This document shows, in pieces, positions 1 to 5,699 of a DNA stretch of 5,699 nucleotides. How positions within the stretch are numbered: the first letter of the stretch is position 1; each line of letters starts with the position of its first letter. This DNA is from Pseudomonadota bacterium. GTDB taxonomy: Bacteria > Pseudomonadota > Gammaproteobacteria > Steroidobacterales > Steroidobacteraceae. The notes below the pieces were generated by a model, which saw only the letters and a program-made list of their open reading frames with translations, was not told the DNA's origin and made no database searches. The position numbers and the translations under genes are program-made. Location: NCBI GenBank assembly GCA_021815905.1, contig JAKAZP010000184.1, forward strand, positions 1-5,699, in the 5' to 3' direction.

Positions 1-647
1 AGCCGGCGGTCGGAGCCGAGCCCTTCTTCGTGCACCTCGCCGATGACCTCATCAAGAGCGACGTGGCGTGCCTCGCTCAGATGGCGGACGTCTACGACGC
101 CAAGCGCGCGAGCATCCTCGGGGTGCAGGCCGTGCCGCGCCAGGACACCGACAAGTACGGCATCGTGGCGGTGGAAGCGGACAAATCGACCACCAGCCGC
201 GTGCGCAGCATCGTCGAGAAGCCGAGGCCCGCCGTCGCCCCGTCCAACCTGGCCGTCGTCGGGCGGTACGTGCTGTCGCCCGCGATCTTCGAGCATCTCG
301 AGCGGATCGGGCACGGCGCGGGCGGGGAGATCCAGCTCACCGACGGCATCGCGGCGCTGATGCGCGAGGAGGCCGTGTACGCCTATCGCTTCTCGGGCAA
401 GCGCTACGACTGCGGCAGCAAGCTCGGGTACCTGCAGGCGACCGTCGAATACGCGCTCGGCCATCAGGCGCTCGGCAAGGAGTTCCGCCGCTACCTGAAG
501 GCGCTCGACGTCGATGCGCAGGAGTTCAAGTCCGACCGAGCGGCACGTCCCTCGCCCGCCGCGACGCGCGAGGAGCGCCCCACGCGGGGACGGCGCCGGG
601 GGAGCTCGCGCGCCAACGGCCACGGCGCCCGGCGCGCGGCGGTTTAG
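1..647 (+). CDS. galU: UTP-glucose-1-phosphate uridylyltransferase, 5' truncated by window edge
   Basis: GalU is a cytoplasmic enzyme that makes UDP-glucose from UTP and glucose-1-phosphate, the sugar donor for LPS, capsule and glycan synthesis. The frame is open from base 3 to the TAG at 645-647, giving 214 visible residues; the N-terminus with the nucleotide-binding G-rich loop lies before the window. GTG at 30 is an internal valine, because GalU-like sequence ([15 protein letters not shown]) continues upstream of it. Recognised family motifs are EKP (216-224), [13 protein letters not shown] (about 243-281), [15 protein letters not shown] (about 318-359) and YDCGSKLGY (405-431), the last with the conserved substrate-binding lysine. 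Homology appears to end near FRRYLKAL (about 484-507). The final 38 residues (531-644) hold 11 arginines with many Ala/Gly/Pro and look disordered. The gene faces the FUSC gene and overlaps its stop. The identification is firm; the tail's role is unknown. Confidence 0.95.
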   Translation, partial: PAVGAEPFFVHLADDLIKSDVACLAQMADVYDAKRASILGVQAVPRQDTDKYGIVAVEADKSTTSRVRSIVEKPRPAVAPSNLAVVGRYVLSPAIFEHLERIGHGAGGEIQLTDGIAALMREEAVYAYRFSGKRYDCGSKLGYLQATVEYALGHQALGKEFRRYLKALDVDAQEFKSDRAARPSPAATREERPTRGRRRGSSRANGHGARRAAV

Positions 648-2728
648 CGCGAAGCGCCGGCTCCGGGCTCCCGCCCGGCGCGCGCGAGCACGTGCGCCAG
701 AGTGTTGACGTTGTCCACCAGCCGATCGGTGAGCTCCGCGAGCTCCGTGGCGATGCCCCCGGAGCTCTCGCGGCCGAGCAGGAGCGCGAGCTCCCGCTGA
801 GCGCCGCGCAGTTGCGCAGATGGGGGAGCCGGCACGCTGCCCCTCAGGCTGTCCGCCTGCTGCCGCAGCGCGCCCGCCGCCCGCTCGATGAGCGCCCCGA
901 ACGAGGCTTGGGCGGGGATCGCGGGGGCTTCGCCGAGCGCCGCATCGAGCGTCATGGCGGTGTGCGCGAGGCGATTGCTGTTGGTGAGCAGGGATTGCGA
1001 GAGCTCGGCGAGCGCGCGCGGTGTCGCCGGCTCCGCGCGCAGGCGACCGAGGGCGGCCGTCGCGTTGGCGCGCGCGACGCGCACGGCCTGCCGGGCTTCG
1101 CGCCGGTCATGGGACGGCCCTGAGAGGCGGAACGCCAGGATGTAGCCCGCGTACGCCTCGAGCAGCTGCGCAAACGCCCTGCGAATGCGGGTGCGCTCGC
1201 GCGTCGGCCAGAGGCCGAAGGCGAGGAGCGCCATCGCGCTTCCGATCACCGTCGCGATGAGACGACTCAACATGGTGGGTTCAGGCGCCTCGCCGGCGAG
1301 ACCGAGCAACAACACCACCATGCCGGTGAGGCACGCCACCGCCACGCCGTAGTGCACCGGGCCGAAATAGCGGAACCCCGCGCACAGCACGGCCATGACG
1401 GCGATCCACATCCAGGGATCGGCCGGAAGGAAGTGCAGGAGCGCGGTGGTGAGGAGCAGGCCGAGCACCGTCCCCGCGACGCGCAGCAGCCCGAAGCTGA
1501 AAGTGGTGCCGTAGTCCGCCCGCAGCACGATCGCGACGGTCATGGGAATCCAGTAGCCGTGCGCGATGTCGAAGCGTCGCCACAGCAGGACTCCGAGCGC
1601 CAGGGTGAGCGCCGTGCGCAGGGCGTGGCGAAACGCCGCCGAGCGCGGCGTCAACGTCGCCGTCAGGGTCGCGAGCGCCGATTCCGGGCGCAGCGCGCGC
1701 GGCAGTTGAGGCTCCTGCGCGGCCGCGCGCCGCCCCGCGGCCGCGGCGGCGCGCCCGACGTTGCGCGCGGCTGCCGTGAGCTGACCGGTCAGCGCCTCGA
1801 GATGGCGCCGTGCGGCCGATCGGGACGGCGCATCGGCCGCGACCAGCGCGCGCTCGGCCGACTCGAGCGAAGCGAGCTCGCGCGCGAGCGAGCCGTCCGC
1901 CTCGGCGCCGGCCACGATCGCCCGGGAGAGGCCCTCGAGCACGGTGGCGCAGTGCTCGCGCACGATGGCGCCGATCGCCTCGTCCCCGGTCCCCTCGGCT
2001 GCGAGCGCGGTGAGCTCGAGGCGGATGCGCTCGGCGAGCTCGAGCAGCACGCCGAATGCGTCCGTCACCGGGCCGCGGGCGCGGTGAGCGCCGAGCAGGG
2101 TGTGCTGCAGAGCGACCATGCTGTCGCTCAACCCGGGCTCGGTGCCGATATCGATGATGCGCCGGCGGGCGAGCGCGGCGAGGTCCCGATAGACTCCCGC
2201 GAGCGCCTGGCGCTCGGGGCCGTAGCGCTGCAGGGGCCAGGCGGCGATGGAGAACACCGTCAGGAGCAGGCCGCCCGCGGCGATCCATCCCGCCGACTCG
2301 AGCGCGTCCCACGCGCCGCTCGCCCTCAGGTCGGCGGCGATGACGAGCAGGATCATGCCGACCATCCCCACCCGCGCGGTCGCGTCCCCGTAGACGACGA
2401 GCAGGCCGCCCGCGAAGCCGATCGCGAGGGTCGCGAGCAGCAGTCCCACCGGATGGGGTCCCAACATCAGGCCCGTGAACGCGGCCATGCCGCCCGAGAG
2501 CGACACGGCGAGCAGCCTCGAGAGGCGCTGACGGTAAGGGCCGGGCAGATCGGAGTACATGGTGGAGATGGCGCCGACCGCAACGCCGAGGCCCTGCGCG
2601 AGATGACCGCCGGCGACCCCCGCCGCGAGCGGCAGGATGGCCGCCGCGGTGTTGCGCAGCACGATGCGCCAGGGCACCTCGGCGGGCTGGGTCCGAAGCA
2701 GGATGGCGAGGGCTCGGCTCAACGCCAC
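644..2728 (-). CDS. FUSC-family (YccS/AaeB-like) inner-membrane protein
   Basis: The product is about 694 residues if it starts at GTG 2728, close to the usual length of YccS-type FUSC proteins. It has two membrane blocks. The N-terminal block spans about residues 22-166, with segments near 22-46, 72-90, 93-114, 120-134 and 147-166. It is followed by a soluble helical Ala/Leu/Glu/Arg-rich region (about 167-368). The C-terminal block (about 370-507) carries the family signature [21 protein letters not shown] near 390-410, and a cytoplasmic helical tail follows. Members of this superfamily include the aromatic-acid exporter AaeB; many others have no known substrate, and none can be named here. 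The stop is TAA (646-644). The start is uncertain: TTG 2740 and GTG 2677 or 2662 are in frame, no start has a good ribosome site (GGGG lies only 4 bases before GTG 2728), and no ATG precedes the first membrane segment outside the kinase gene. It lies in the same direction as the kinase, about 180 bases downstream. Confidence 0.88.
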   Translation of the reverse strand: MALSRALAILLRTQPAEVPWRIVLRNTAAAILPLAAGVAGGHLAQGLGVAVGAISTMYSDLPGPYRQRLSRLLAVSLSGGMAAFTGLMLGPHPVGLLLATLAIGFAGGLLVVYGDATARVGMVGMILLVIAADLRASGAWDALESAGWIAAGGLLLTVFSIAAWPLQRYGPERQALAGVYRDLAALARRRIIDIGTEPGLSDSMVALQHTLLGAHRARGPVTDAFGVLLELAERIRLELTALAAEGTGDEAIGAIVREHCATVLEGLSRAIVAGAEADGSLARELASLESAERALVAADAPSRSAARRHLEALTGQLTAAARNVGRAAAAAGRRAAAQEPQLPRALRPESALATLTATLTPRSAAFRHALRTALTLALGVLLWRRFDIAHGYWIPMTVAIVLRADYGTTFSFGLLRVAGTVLGLLLTTALLHFLPADPWMWIAVMAVLCAGFRYFGPVHYGVAVACLTGMVVLLLGLAGEAPEPTMLSRLIATVIGSAMALLAFGLWPTRERTRIRRAFAQLLEAYAGYILAFRLSGPSHDRREARQAVRVARANATAALGRLRAEPATPRALAELSQSLLTNSNRLAHTAMTLDAALGEAPAIPAQASFGALIERAAGALRQQADSLRGSVPAPPSAQLRGAQRELALLLGRESSGGIATELAELTDRLVDNVNTLAHVLARAGREPGAGASR
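663..678. repeat. Short GC-rich hairpin just past galU
   Basis: CCGGGC at 663-668 and GCCCGG at 673-678 form a perfect 6-bp stem with a 4-base loop, 16 bases after the galU stop. No T tract follows on either strand, so it is not a canonical intrinsic terminator, and it lies inside the last codons of the convergent FUSC gene. A second possible stem pairs CCGGCGC (629-635) with GCGCCGG (654-660) across both stop codons. Such stems occur often by chance in DNA this GC-rich, so a role in 3'-end formation is only a possibility. Confidence 0.3.
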
Positions 2729-2773
2729 GCGGCCCCGCAATGGGTCGTGCCGGCGCGACCCCCCGCGGCGCAG

Positions 2774-2788
2774 GATCCGGCGCGGATC
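2774..2788. repeat. Perfect inverted repeat near the FUSC start
   Basis: On the - strand this reads GATCCGCGCCGGATC: arms of 6 bp (GATCCG / CGGATC) around a 3-base centre. It overlaps the ATGA at 2790-2787 and lies about 45 bases before the assigned FUSC start. It could form a small RNA hairpin near the translation start or serve as a half-symmetric protein-binding site. A chance origin is also plausible at this base composition. The repeat itself is directly visible; any role is inferred. Confidence 0.4.
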
Positions 2789-2840
2789 ATGCCGCCGGGT
2801 CGAGCAGGCCGTCGATCGCGGAAACCGGCTGTGGGCCCAT
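2787..2840 (-). CDS. Possible 17-residue leader peptide before the FUSC gene
   Basis: The ATG at 2840 is preceded by GGAG at an 8-base spacing, better than any site seen for the FUSC gene itself. It reads MGPQPVSAIDGLLDPAA and stops at TGA 2789-2787, which forms an ATGA with a following ATG. The codons are G/C-ending, like those of the neighbours. The peptide has no recognised family, no signal peptide and no run of a single amino acid as in attenuation leaders. The same frame is open back to the kinase stop but offers no other start. It may be a leader whose translation couples to the next gene, or a chance ORF. Confidence 0.15.
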   Translation of the reverse strand: MGPQPVSAIDGLLDPAA

Positions 2841-2912
2841 CGTGCGCGCTCCGCAGGCCGCCTTGTATCCGGCGACGATCGTACCAGGATCGGTGCGCCG
2901 CCCGGGCGCGAA

Positions 2913-4217
2913 TCAGCCCGGCAGTTGAATGGAGACCAGGGCGCCGCCGCCCGGCCGGTTCGCCAGGCTGAGGCGGCCACCGTGCGCCTCGATGATCTCG
3001 CGGCAGAGCGTGAGCCCGAGCCCGGTCCCGGCGGCCTTGGTGGAGAAGAAGGGCAACAGCGCATCGCGCAGCGCCTGCTCGCCGAAGCCGCTGCCGCGGT
3101 CGGCGACCTCGACGAGGAAGCCTTGCGCACGGGGACGTACGCTCACGGTGATCTGCTCGGGCGGCGAGCCGGATTCGGCGGCGTTCTTGAGCAGATTGAT
3201 CATGACCTGCTCGAGCTGACCGACATCGAAGTGCCCTGCGTGATCGGGCACGACGCCATCGGTCCTGAAGGGCACGGTGGCGGCGATGCGCGCGAGAAAC
3301 GCTCGCCAGGAGACCGCGGTGGGCAGCGGCTTCGGGAGCTTGGCGAAGCGCGCGTAGCCTTCGATGAAGGAGGCGAGGTGGCTCGCGCGCTCGGCGATGG
3401 TGTCGAAGGCGCGTTCCAGGTCACGGCTATCGCTGCCGGTCGCGAGCAGCTTGCCCGAGTGAGCGAGCGAGTGGATCGGGGCGAGCGAGTTGTTGAGCTC
3501 GTGGGCGATCACCCGGATCACTTTCTTCCACACCAGCACTTCCTGCGCGGCGAGCTCGCGCGTGAGCTGCTTGAGCAGGATCAGCTCGTGAGGCTGGGCA
3601 TTGAGCACGAAGGAGCGCTTCGCGAGGTGATAGACCTCGGGCTCGCCGGCGATCTCCATGGTGAAGAGCGTGTCGCCCTTGCCGGTGACCGCCTCGCGCA
3701 GCGCGGCCGGAAAATCGGTCAGCAGGGACGCGAGGTCGAGACCCTCGAGCTTGCGGCCGCCGCGCAGGAGCTGCCTCGCGGCGACGTTGCCATAGACGAT
3801 CCGACCCGAGGCGTTCGAGAGGAGCAGCGCGAGCGGCGTGGTCTGCAGCACCGTGTCGAGGAGGAGCTCGCGCTGATAGATGTCGAGCCGCTCGCGGCGC
3901 AGTACGTCCCCCAGGGAGTTGTAGGCATCGACGAGCGCCACGAGCTCGCGACCTCCGGTGGGGGTGATGCTGACGCTGAAGTCCCGGTCGCGCAGGCTCG
4001 CGATGGCGGCGCTTACCGCATCGAGCACCTTGATCGATGCGCCCGTGATTTGCCGCGAAAACCACCACAGCACCGGCAGCGTGACGGCGAGTCCGAGGAG
4101 CGCGCCGGCGAAGGCGGAGCCGAGCCAGTGGGTCGCCGCGGCACCGGCGCCGGCGCCGAGCGCCGCGAACAGCACCAGCGCGGCTGCGACTCTCCCCGCG
4201 AGAGACACCGGGCGCAT
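2913..4217 (-). CDS. PAS-containing membrane histidine kinase, NtrY-like
   Basis: This 434-residue sensor kinase should autophosphorylate on ATP and pass phosphate to the response regulator encoded just upstream. Two membrane helices (about 8-30 and 35-54) are joined by a very short loop. A HAMP-like linker (about 55-115) and a PAS-like domain (about 118-215) follow. The H-box is VIRVIAHELNNSLAPI with phospho-acceptor His239. The HATPase domain has an N-box with Asn341 and Asn345 (QVMINLLKNAAES), a G1 box DRGSGFG (373-379), an F-box PFFSTK (389-394) and a G2 box GTGLGL (397-402), so all catalytic boxes are intact. The ATG at 4217 is chosen because it directly precedes the first membrane helix and sits one base after the regulator's TAG; the frame stays open further upstream only as a shadow of that gene. 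Only a weak ribosome site is visible, so translation is probably coupled. The signal is unknown. Confidence 0.93.
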   Translation of the reverse strand: MRPVSLAGRVAAALVLFAALGAGAGAAATHWLGSAFAGALLGLAVTLPVLWWFSRQITGASIKVLDAVSAAIASLRDRDFSVSITPTGGRELVALVDAYNSLGDVLRRERLDIYQRELLLDTVLQTTPLALLLSNASGRIVYGNVAARQLLRGGRKLEGLDLASLLTDFPAALREAVTGKGDTLFTMEIAGEPEVYHLAKRSFVLNAQPHELILLKQLTRELAAQEVLVWKKVIRVIAHELNNSLAPIHSLAHSGKLLATGSDSRDLERAFDTIAERASHLASFIEGYARFAKLPKPLPTAVSWRAFLARIAATVPFRTDGVVPDHAGHFDVGQLEQVMINLLKNAAESGSPPEQITVSVRPRAQGFLVEVADRGSGFGEQALRDALLPFFSTKAAGTGLGLTLCREIIEAHGGRLSLANRPGGGALVSIQLPG

Positions 4218-4218
4218 C

Positions 4219-5619
4219 CTAGGCGTCGGCGGCCGGTCGCGGGGAGTCCGTCTTGATTCCGAGCTTTTCCATGCGGCGATAGAGTGCCTGGCGGGAGAGC
4301 CCGAGGTCACGCGCCGCGCGCGCGATGACGCCTTCGGCGCGCTCGAGCGCCTCCTCGATCGTCGCGCGATCGAGGCTCGATTCCTGGGCGGCTCCCGGGG
4401 CCTCCGGCGTCGGCAGGCCGAGCGCCTGAGAGCCGATGACGGCCGTCGGGGAAAGCAGGCAGGCGCGGCGCATGACGTTCTGCAGCTCGCGAACGTTACC
4501 CGGCCACGGATATCCAACCAGGGTCCGCTCGGCTTCGGCGGCGAGCTCGTGCGCCGCATCGATGAAATGCCGCGCAAGCGGCAGGACGTCCTCCCGTCGG
4601 CGCGCGAGCGGCGGCACCTCGAGCTCGATGACGTTCAAGCGGTAGTAGAGATCCTCGCGGAAACGGCCCTCCCGGATCGCGGCGCGCAGATCGGCATTGG
4701 TCGCGGCGACGACGCGCACGCGCGTGCGCCGGGTGACGTTCGAGCCGAGGCGCTCGAACTCGCCGGTCTGCAGCACTCGCAGCAGCTTCGCCTGTCCGGG
4801 GAGACCCAGGTTCCCCAACTCATCGAGGAACAGCGTGCCGCCGTTGGCGGCCTCGAAGCGACCGCTGCGTGCGCGAGCGCCCGTGAACGCTCCGGCTTCG
4901 GTGCCGAAGAGCTCCGCCTCGATGAGCTCCTGGGGGAGGGCCCCGAGGTTCACCTTGAGGTACGGACCGTTGCGCACGGCGGAGTTCGCATGAACGATGT
5001 CGGCGAGCACCTCCTTGCCGGCGCCGTTCGGGCCGGTGATGAGCACCGGCACATCGGCGTGGGCCACCTGGGTCGCCATGGCGACCAGGGTGTGCATGGC
5101 ATCGCTCTCGTAGATGATGCCCCTCAGGTCGAAGCGCCCGGCGAGCGCCGCGCGCGCCTCGCGTCTCTCGGCCCTGAGTCCGGCCGACTCCACCCGCGCA
5201 CGGCGCAGGTCGAGGAGATTGCGCACGGTGGTGAGCAGGCGCGCATCGTCCCAGGGCTTGGCGATGTAGTCGGCGGCGCCGGCCCTGACGAGATCCACCG
5301 CGGTCTCGAGATGGGTCCAGGCGGTAAGGAGCACGATGGGCAAGTCGGGATGCCGCTTGCGGATGTCGTGGAAGAGTTGCACACCCTCCTCGCCGCTGGT
5401 GGCTTCCCGGCGAAAATTCATGTCCTGGATCACCAGATCCACGGGCTCGCGCTCGAGCGCCGCCAGACCCTCTGCAGGGGAGGCGGCGCACGCAATCCGG
5501 GCCCCGTGCAGTGAGAGCAACATCTCGAACGCCGTGCGCACCGCCTCGCTGTCGTCGATGACCAGCACCAGGCCGGCCGGGAGAGTGGTCCGCTCAGGGG
5601 GGCGGTCAGGAGGGCTCAT
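4219..5619 (-). CDS. Sigma-54-dependent response regulator, NtrC family
   Basis: This 466-residue activator has the full NtrC-type layout. The receiver domain (about 16-135) has acidic Asp22/Asp23, phospho-acceptor Asp66 (VIQDMNF), Thr99 and Lys121 (KPW). A linker (about 137-167) leads to an AAA+ domain (about 168-390) with Walker A GPNGAGKE (196-203), the sigma-54-contacting GAFTGA loop (243-248), Walker B TLFLDELGN (262-270), FREDLYYRLNV with the arginine-finger region (320-330), and GYPWPGNVRELQNV (369-382). A Fis-type helix-turn-helix (about 417-455, RAARDLGLSRQALYRRMEKLGI) binds DNA. When phosphorylated it should hydrolyse ATP to open sigma-54 RNA polymerase promoters. The ATG at 5619 overlaps the previous gene's TGA (ATGA, 5619-5616) and has no clear ribosome site, so coupled translation is likely. 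Its partner is the kinase one base downstream. The target genes are not shown by the sequence. Confidence 0.96.
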   Translation of the reverse strand: MSPPDRPPERTTLPAGLVLVIDDSEAVRTAFEMLLSLHGARIACAASPAEGLAALEREPVDLVIQDMNFRREATSGEEGVQLFHDIRKRHPDLPIVLLTAWTHLETAVDLVRAGAADYIAKPWDDARLLTTVRNLLDLRRARVESAGLRAERREARAALAGRFDLRGIIYESDAMHTLVAMATQVAHADVPVLITGPNGAGKEVLADIVHANSAVRNGPYLKVNLGALPQELIEAELFGTEAGAFTGARARSGRFEAANGGTLFLDELGNLGLPGQAKLLRVLQTGEFERLGSNVTRRTRVRVVAATNADLRAAIREGRFREDLYYRLNVIELEVPPLARRREDVLPLARHFIDAAHELAAEAERTLVGYPWPGNVRELQNVMRRACLLSPTAVIGSQALGLPTPEAPGAAQESSLDRATIEEALERAEGVIARAARDLGLSRQALYRRMEKLGIKTDSPRPAADA

Positions 5620-5699
5620 GGTCGGGGATGGTAGCTGAAGAGATCCTCGCCCAGCACTTCCCGGGACGTCGGGTCACCGCGCTGCGCCGCCCAGTTGGT
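5616..5699 (-). CDS. 3' end of an unidentified gene coupled to the response regulator
   Basis: The last 27 codons and TGA stop (5618-5616) of a gene entering from the right edge. The frame is open across the whole visible stretch and its stop overlaps the regulator's ATG as ATGA, an arrangement typical of genes in one operon. The visible residues include RGDPTSREVLGEDLFSYHPR near the end; the stretch is soluble and has no membrane segment. I do not recognise the family from so short a tail. Its coupling to a two-component pair suggests a related job or shared expression, but that is inference. Confidence 0.6.
   Translation of the reverse strand, partial: TNWAAQRGDPTSREVLGEDLFSYHPRP

Larger units (their letters stand above)
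2729..2912 (-). other. Gap between kinase and FUSC genes with candidate leader signals
   Basis: This is the only sizeable gap in the window. Read on the - strand it holds, in order: an extended -10-like TGGTACGAT (2886-2878) without a recognisable -35; a GGAG (2852-2849) 8 bases before an ATG (2840) opening a 17-residue ORF, MGPQPVSAIDGLLDPAA, that stops at TGA 2789-2787; an ATGA (2790-2787) where that stop overlaps another ATG; an inverted repeat just after it; and a run of six G (2764-2759). The second ATG's frame runs only 23 residues before a stop, but a one-base -1 shift at the G run would join it to the FUSC frame. I see no terminator with a T tract after the kinase stop. All functional readings are inference; a plain non-coding spacer is equally possible. 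Confidence 0.4.

Noticed and set aside
629..660. Stem CCGGCGC/GCGCCGG spanning the two stop codons as an intrinsic terminator.
   Set aside because: The 18-base loop and absence of a T tract on either strand do not fit a canonical terminator; chance stems are common at this GC content.
2729..3130. The FUSC frame stays open upstream to an ATG at 3130, which would give an 828-residue protein.
   Set aside because: The extra 134 residues are Arg/Ser/Pro/Ala-rich, lie mostly antiphase inside the kinase ATPase domain (same strand, other frame) and resemble no FUSC N-terminus; family-like sequence begins near 2728.
4218..4577. Upstream extension of the kinase frame to an ATG at 4577.
   Set aside because: It overlaps the regulator's AAA+ C-terminus and helix-turn-helix, has shadow-like composition, and the ATG at 4217 sits one base after the regulator stop, just before the first membrane helix.
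1352..5514. Long + strand open frames (1352-2971, 2637-4256, 3958-5514) opposite the - strand genes.
   Set aside because: They are antisense shadows expected in GC-rich DNA: low-complexity Arg/Gly/Ala/Glu composition, no family motifs, and they cover clear conserved domains on the other strand.
1..5699. Search for sigma-54 -24/-12 promoters (TGGCAC-N5-TTGC) on both strands.
   Set aside because: Partial matches such as TGGCGC near 1940 and TGGCAA near 3788 (- strand) lack the paired GC element at the right spacing and fall inside genes.
1..5699. CRISPR arrays, tRNA/rRNA, insertion sequences, attachment sites.
   Set aside because: No regularly spaced repeats, no tRNA-like cloverleaf, and no transposase motifs or terminal repeats were seen; coding density leaves little room for them.

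Overview
The window is GC-rich, densely coding DNA that reads like a chromosomal segment of a Pseudomonadota bacterium, probably gamma- or betaproteobacterial. This is inferred from the GalU type, a sigma-54 (NtrC-type) response regulator paired with a PAS histidine kinase carrying an HELNNSLAPI H-box, and a YccS-like FUSC membrane protein. The sequence does not fix the genus. I see no mobile element, CRISPR array, tRNA or rRNA.

Layout: (1) On the + strand, bases 1-647 hold the 3' part of galU (UTP-glucose-1-phosphate uridylyltransferase), which ends in an arginine-rich tail. (2) Everything else is on the - strand. In transcription order, right to left, it holds the last 27 codons of an unidentified gene (5699-5616), a sigma-54-dependent response regulator (5619-4219), its membrane-bound histidine kinase (4217-2913), a non-coding gap of about 180 bases (2912-2729), and a FUSC-family inner-membrane protein (start near 2728, stop 644-646). 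galU and the FUSC gene converge, and their stop codons overlap by 4 bases.

The upstream gene and the regulator share an ATGA (stop TGA, start ATG). The regulator's TAG is one base before the kinase's ATG. These three genes therefore look like one translationally coupled operon whose promoter lies beyond the right edge. The kinase would phosphorylate Asp66 of the regulator, which has an intact GAFTGA loop and a Fis-type helix-turn-helix and so should activate sigma-54 promoters. No convincing -24/-12 element is visible here, so the target promoters are probably outside the window. The FUSC gene follows in the same direction and may be a distal operon member or have its own signals; the gap holds a perfect inverted repeat, a possible 17-codon leader ORF and a G6 tract that bear on its uncertain start.

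Overall these are recognisable families. The least ordinary points are the start region of the FUSC gene, the kinase with almost no periplasmic loop, the convergent stop overlap with the GalU tail, and the unidentified gene coupled to the two-component pair. I do not see evidence for a wholly new system inside these bases.
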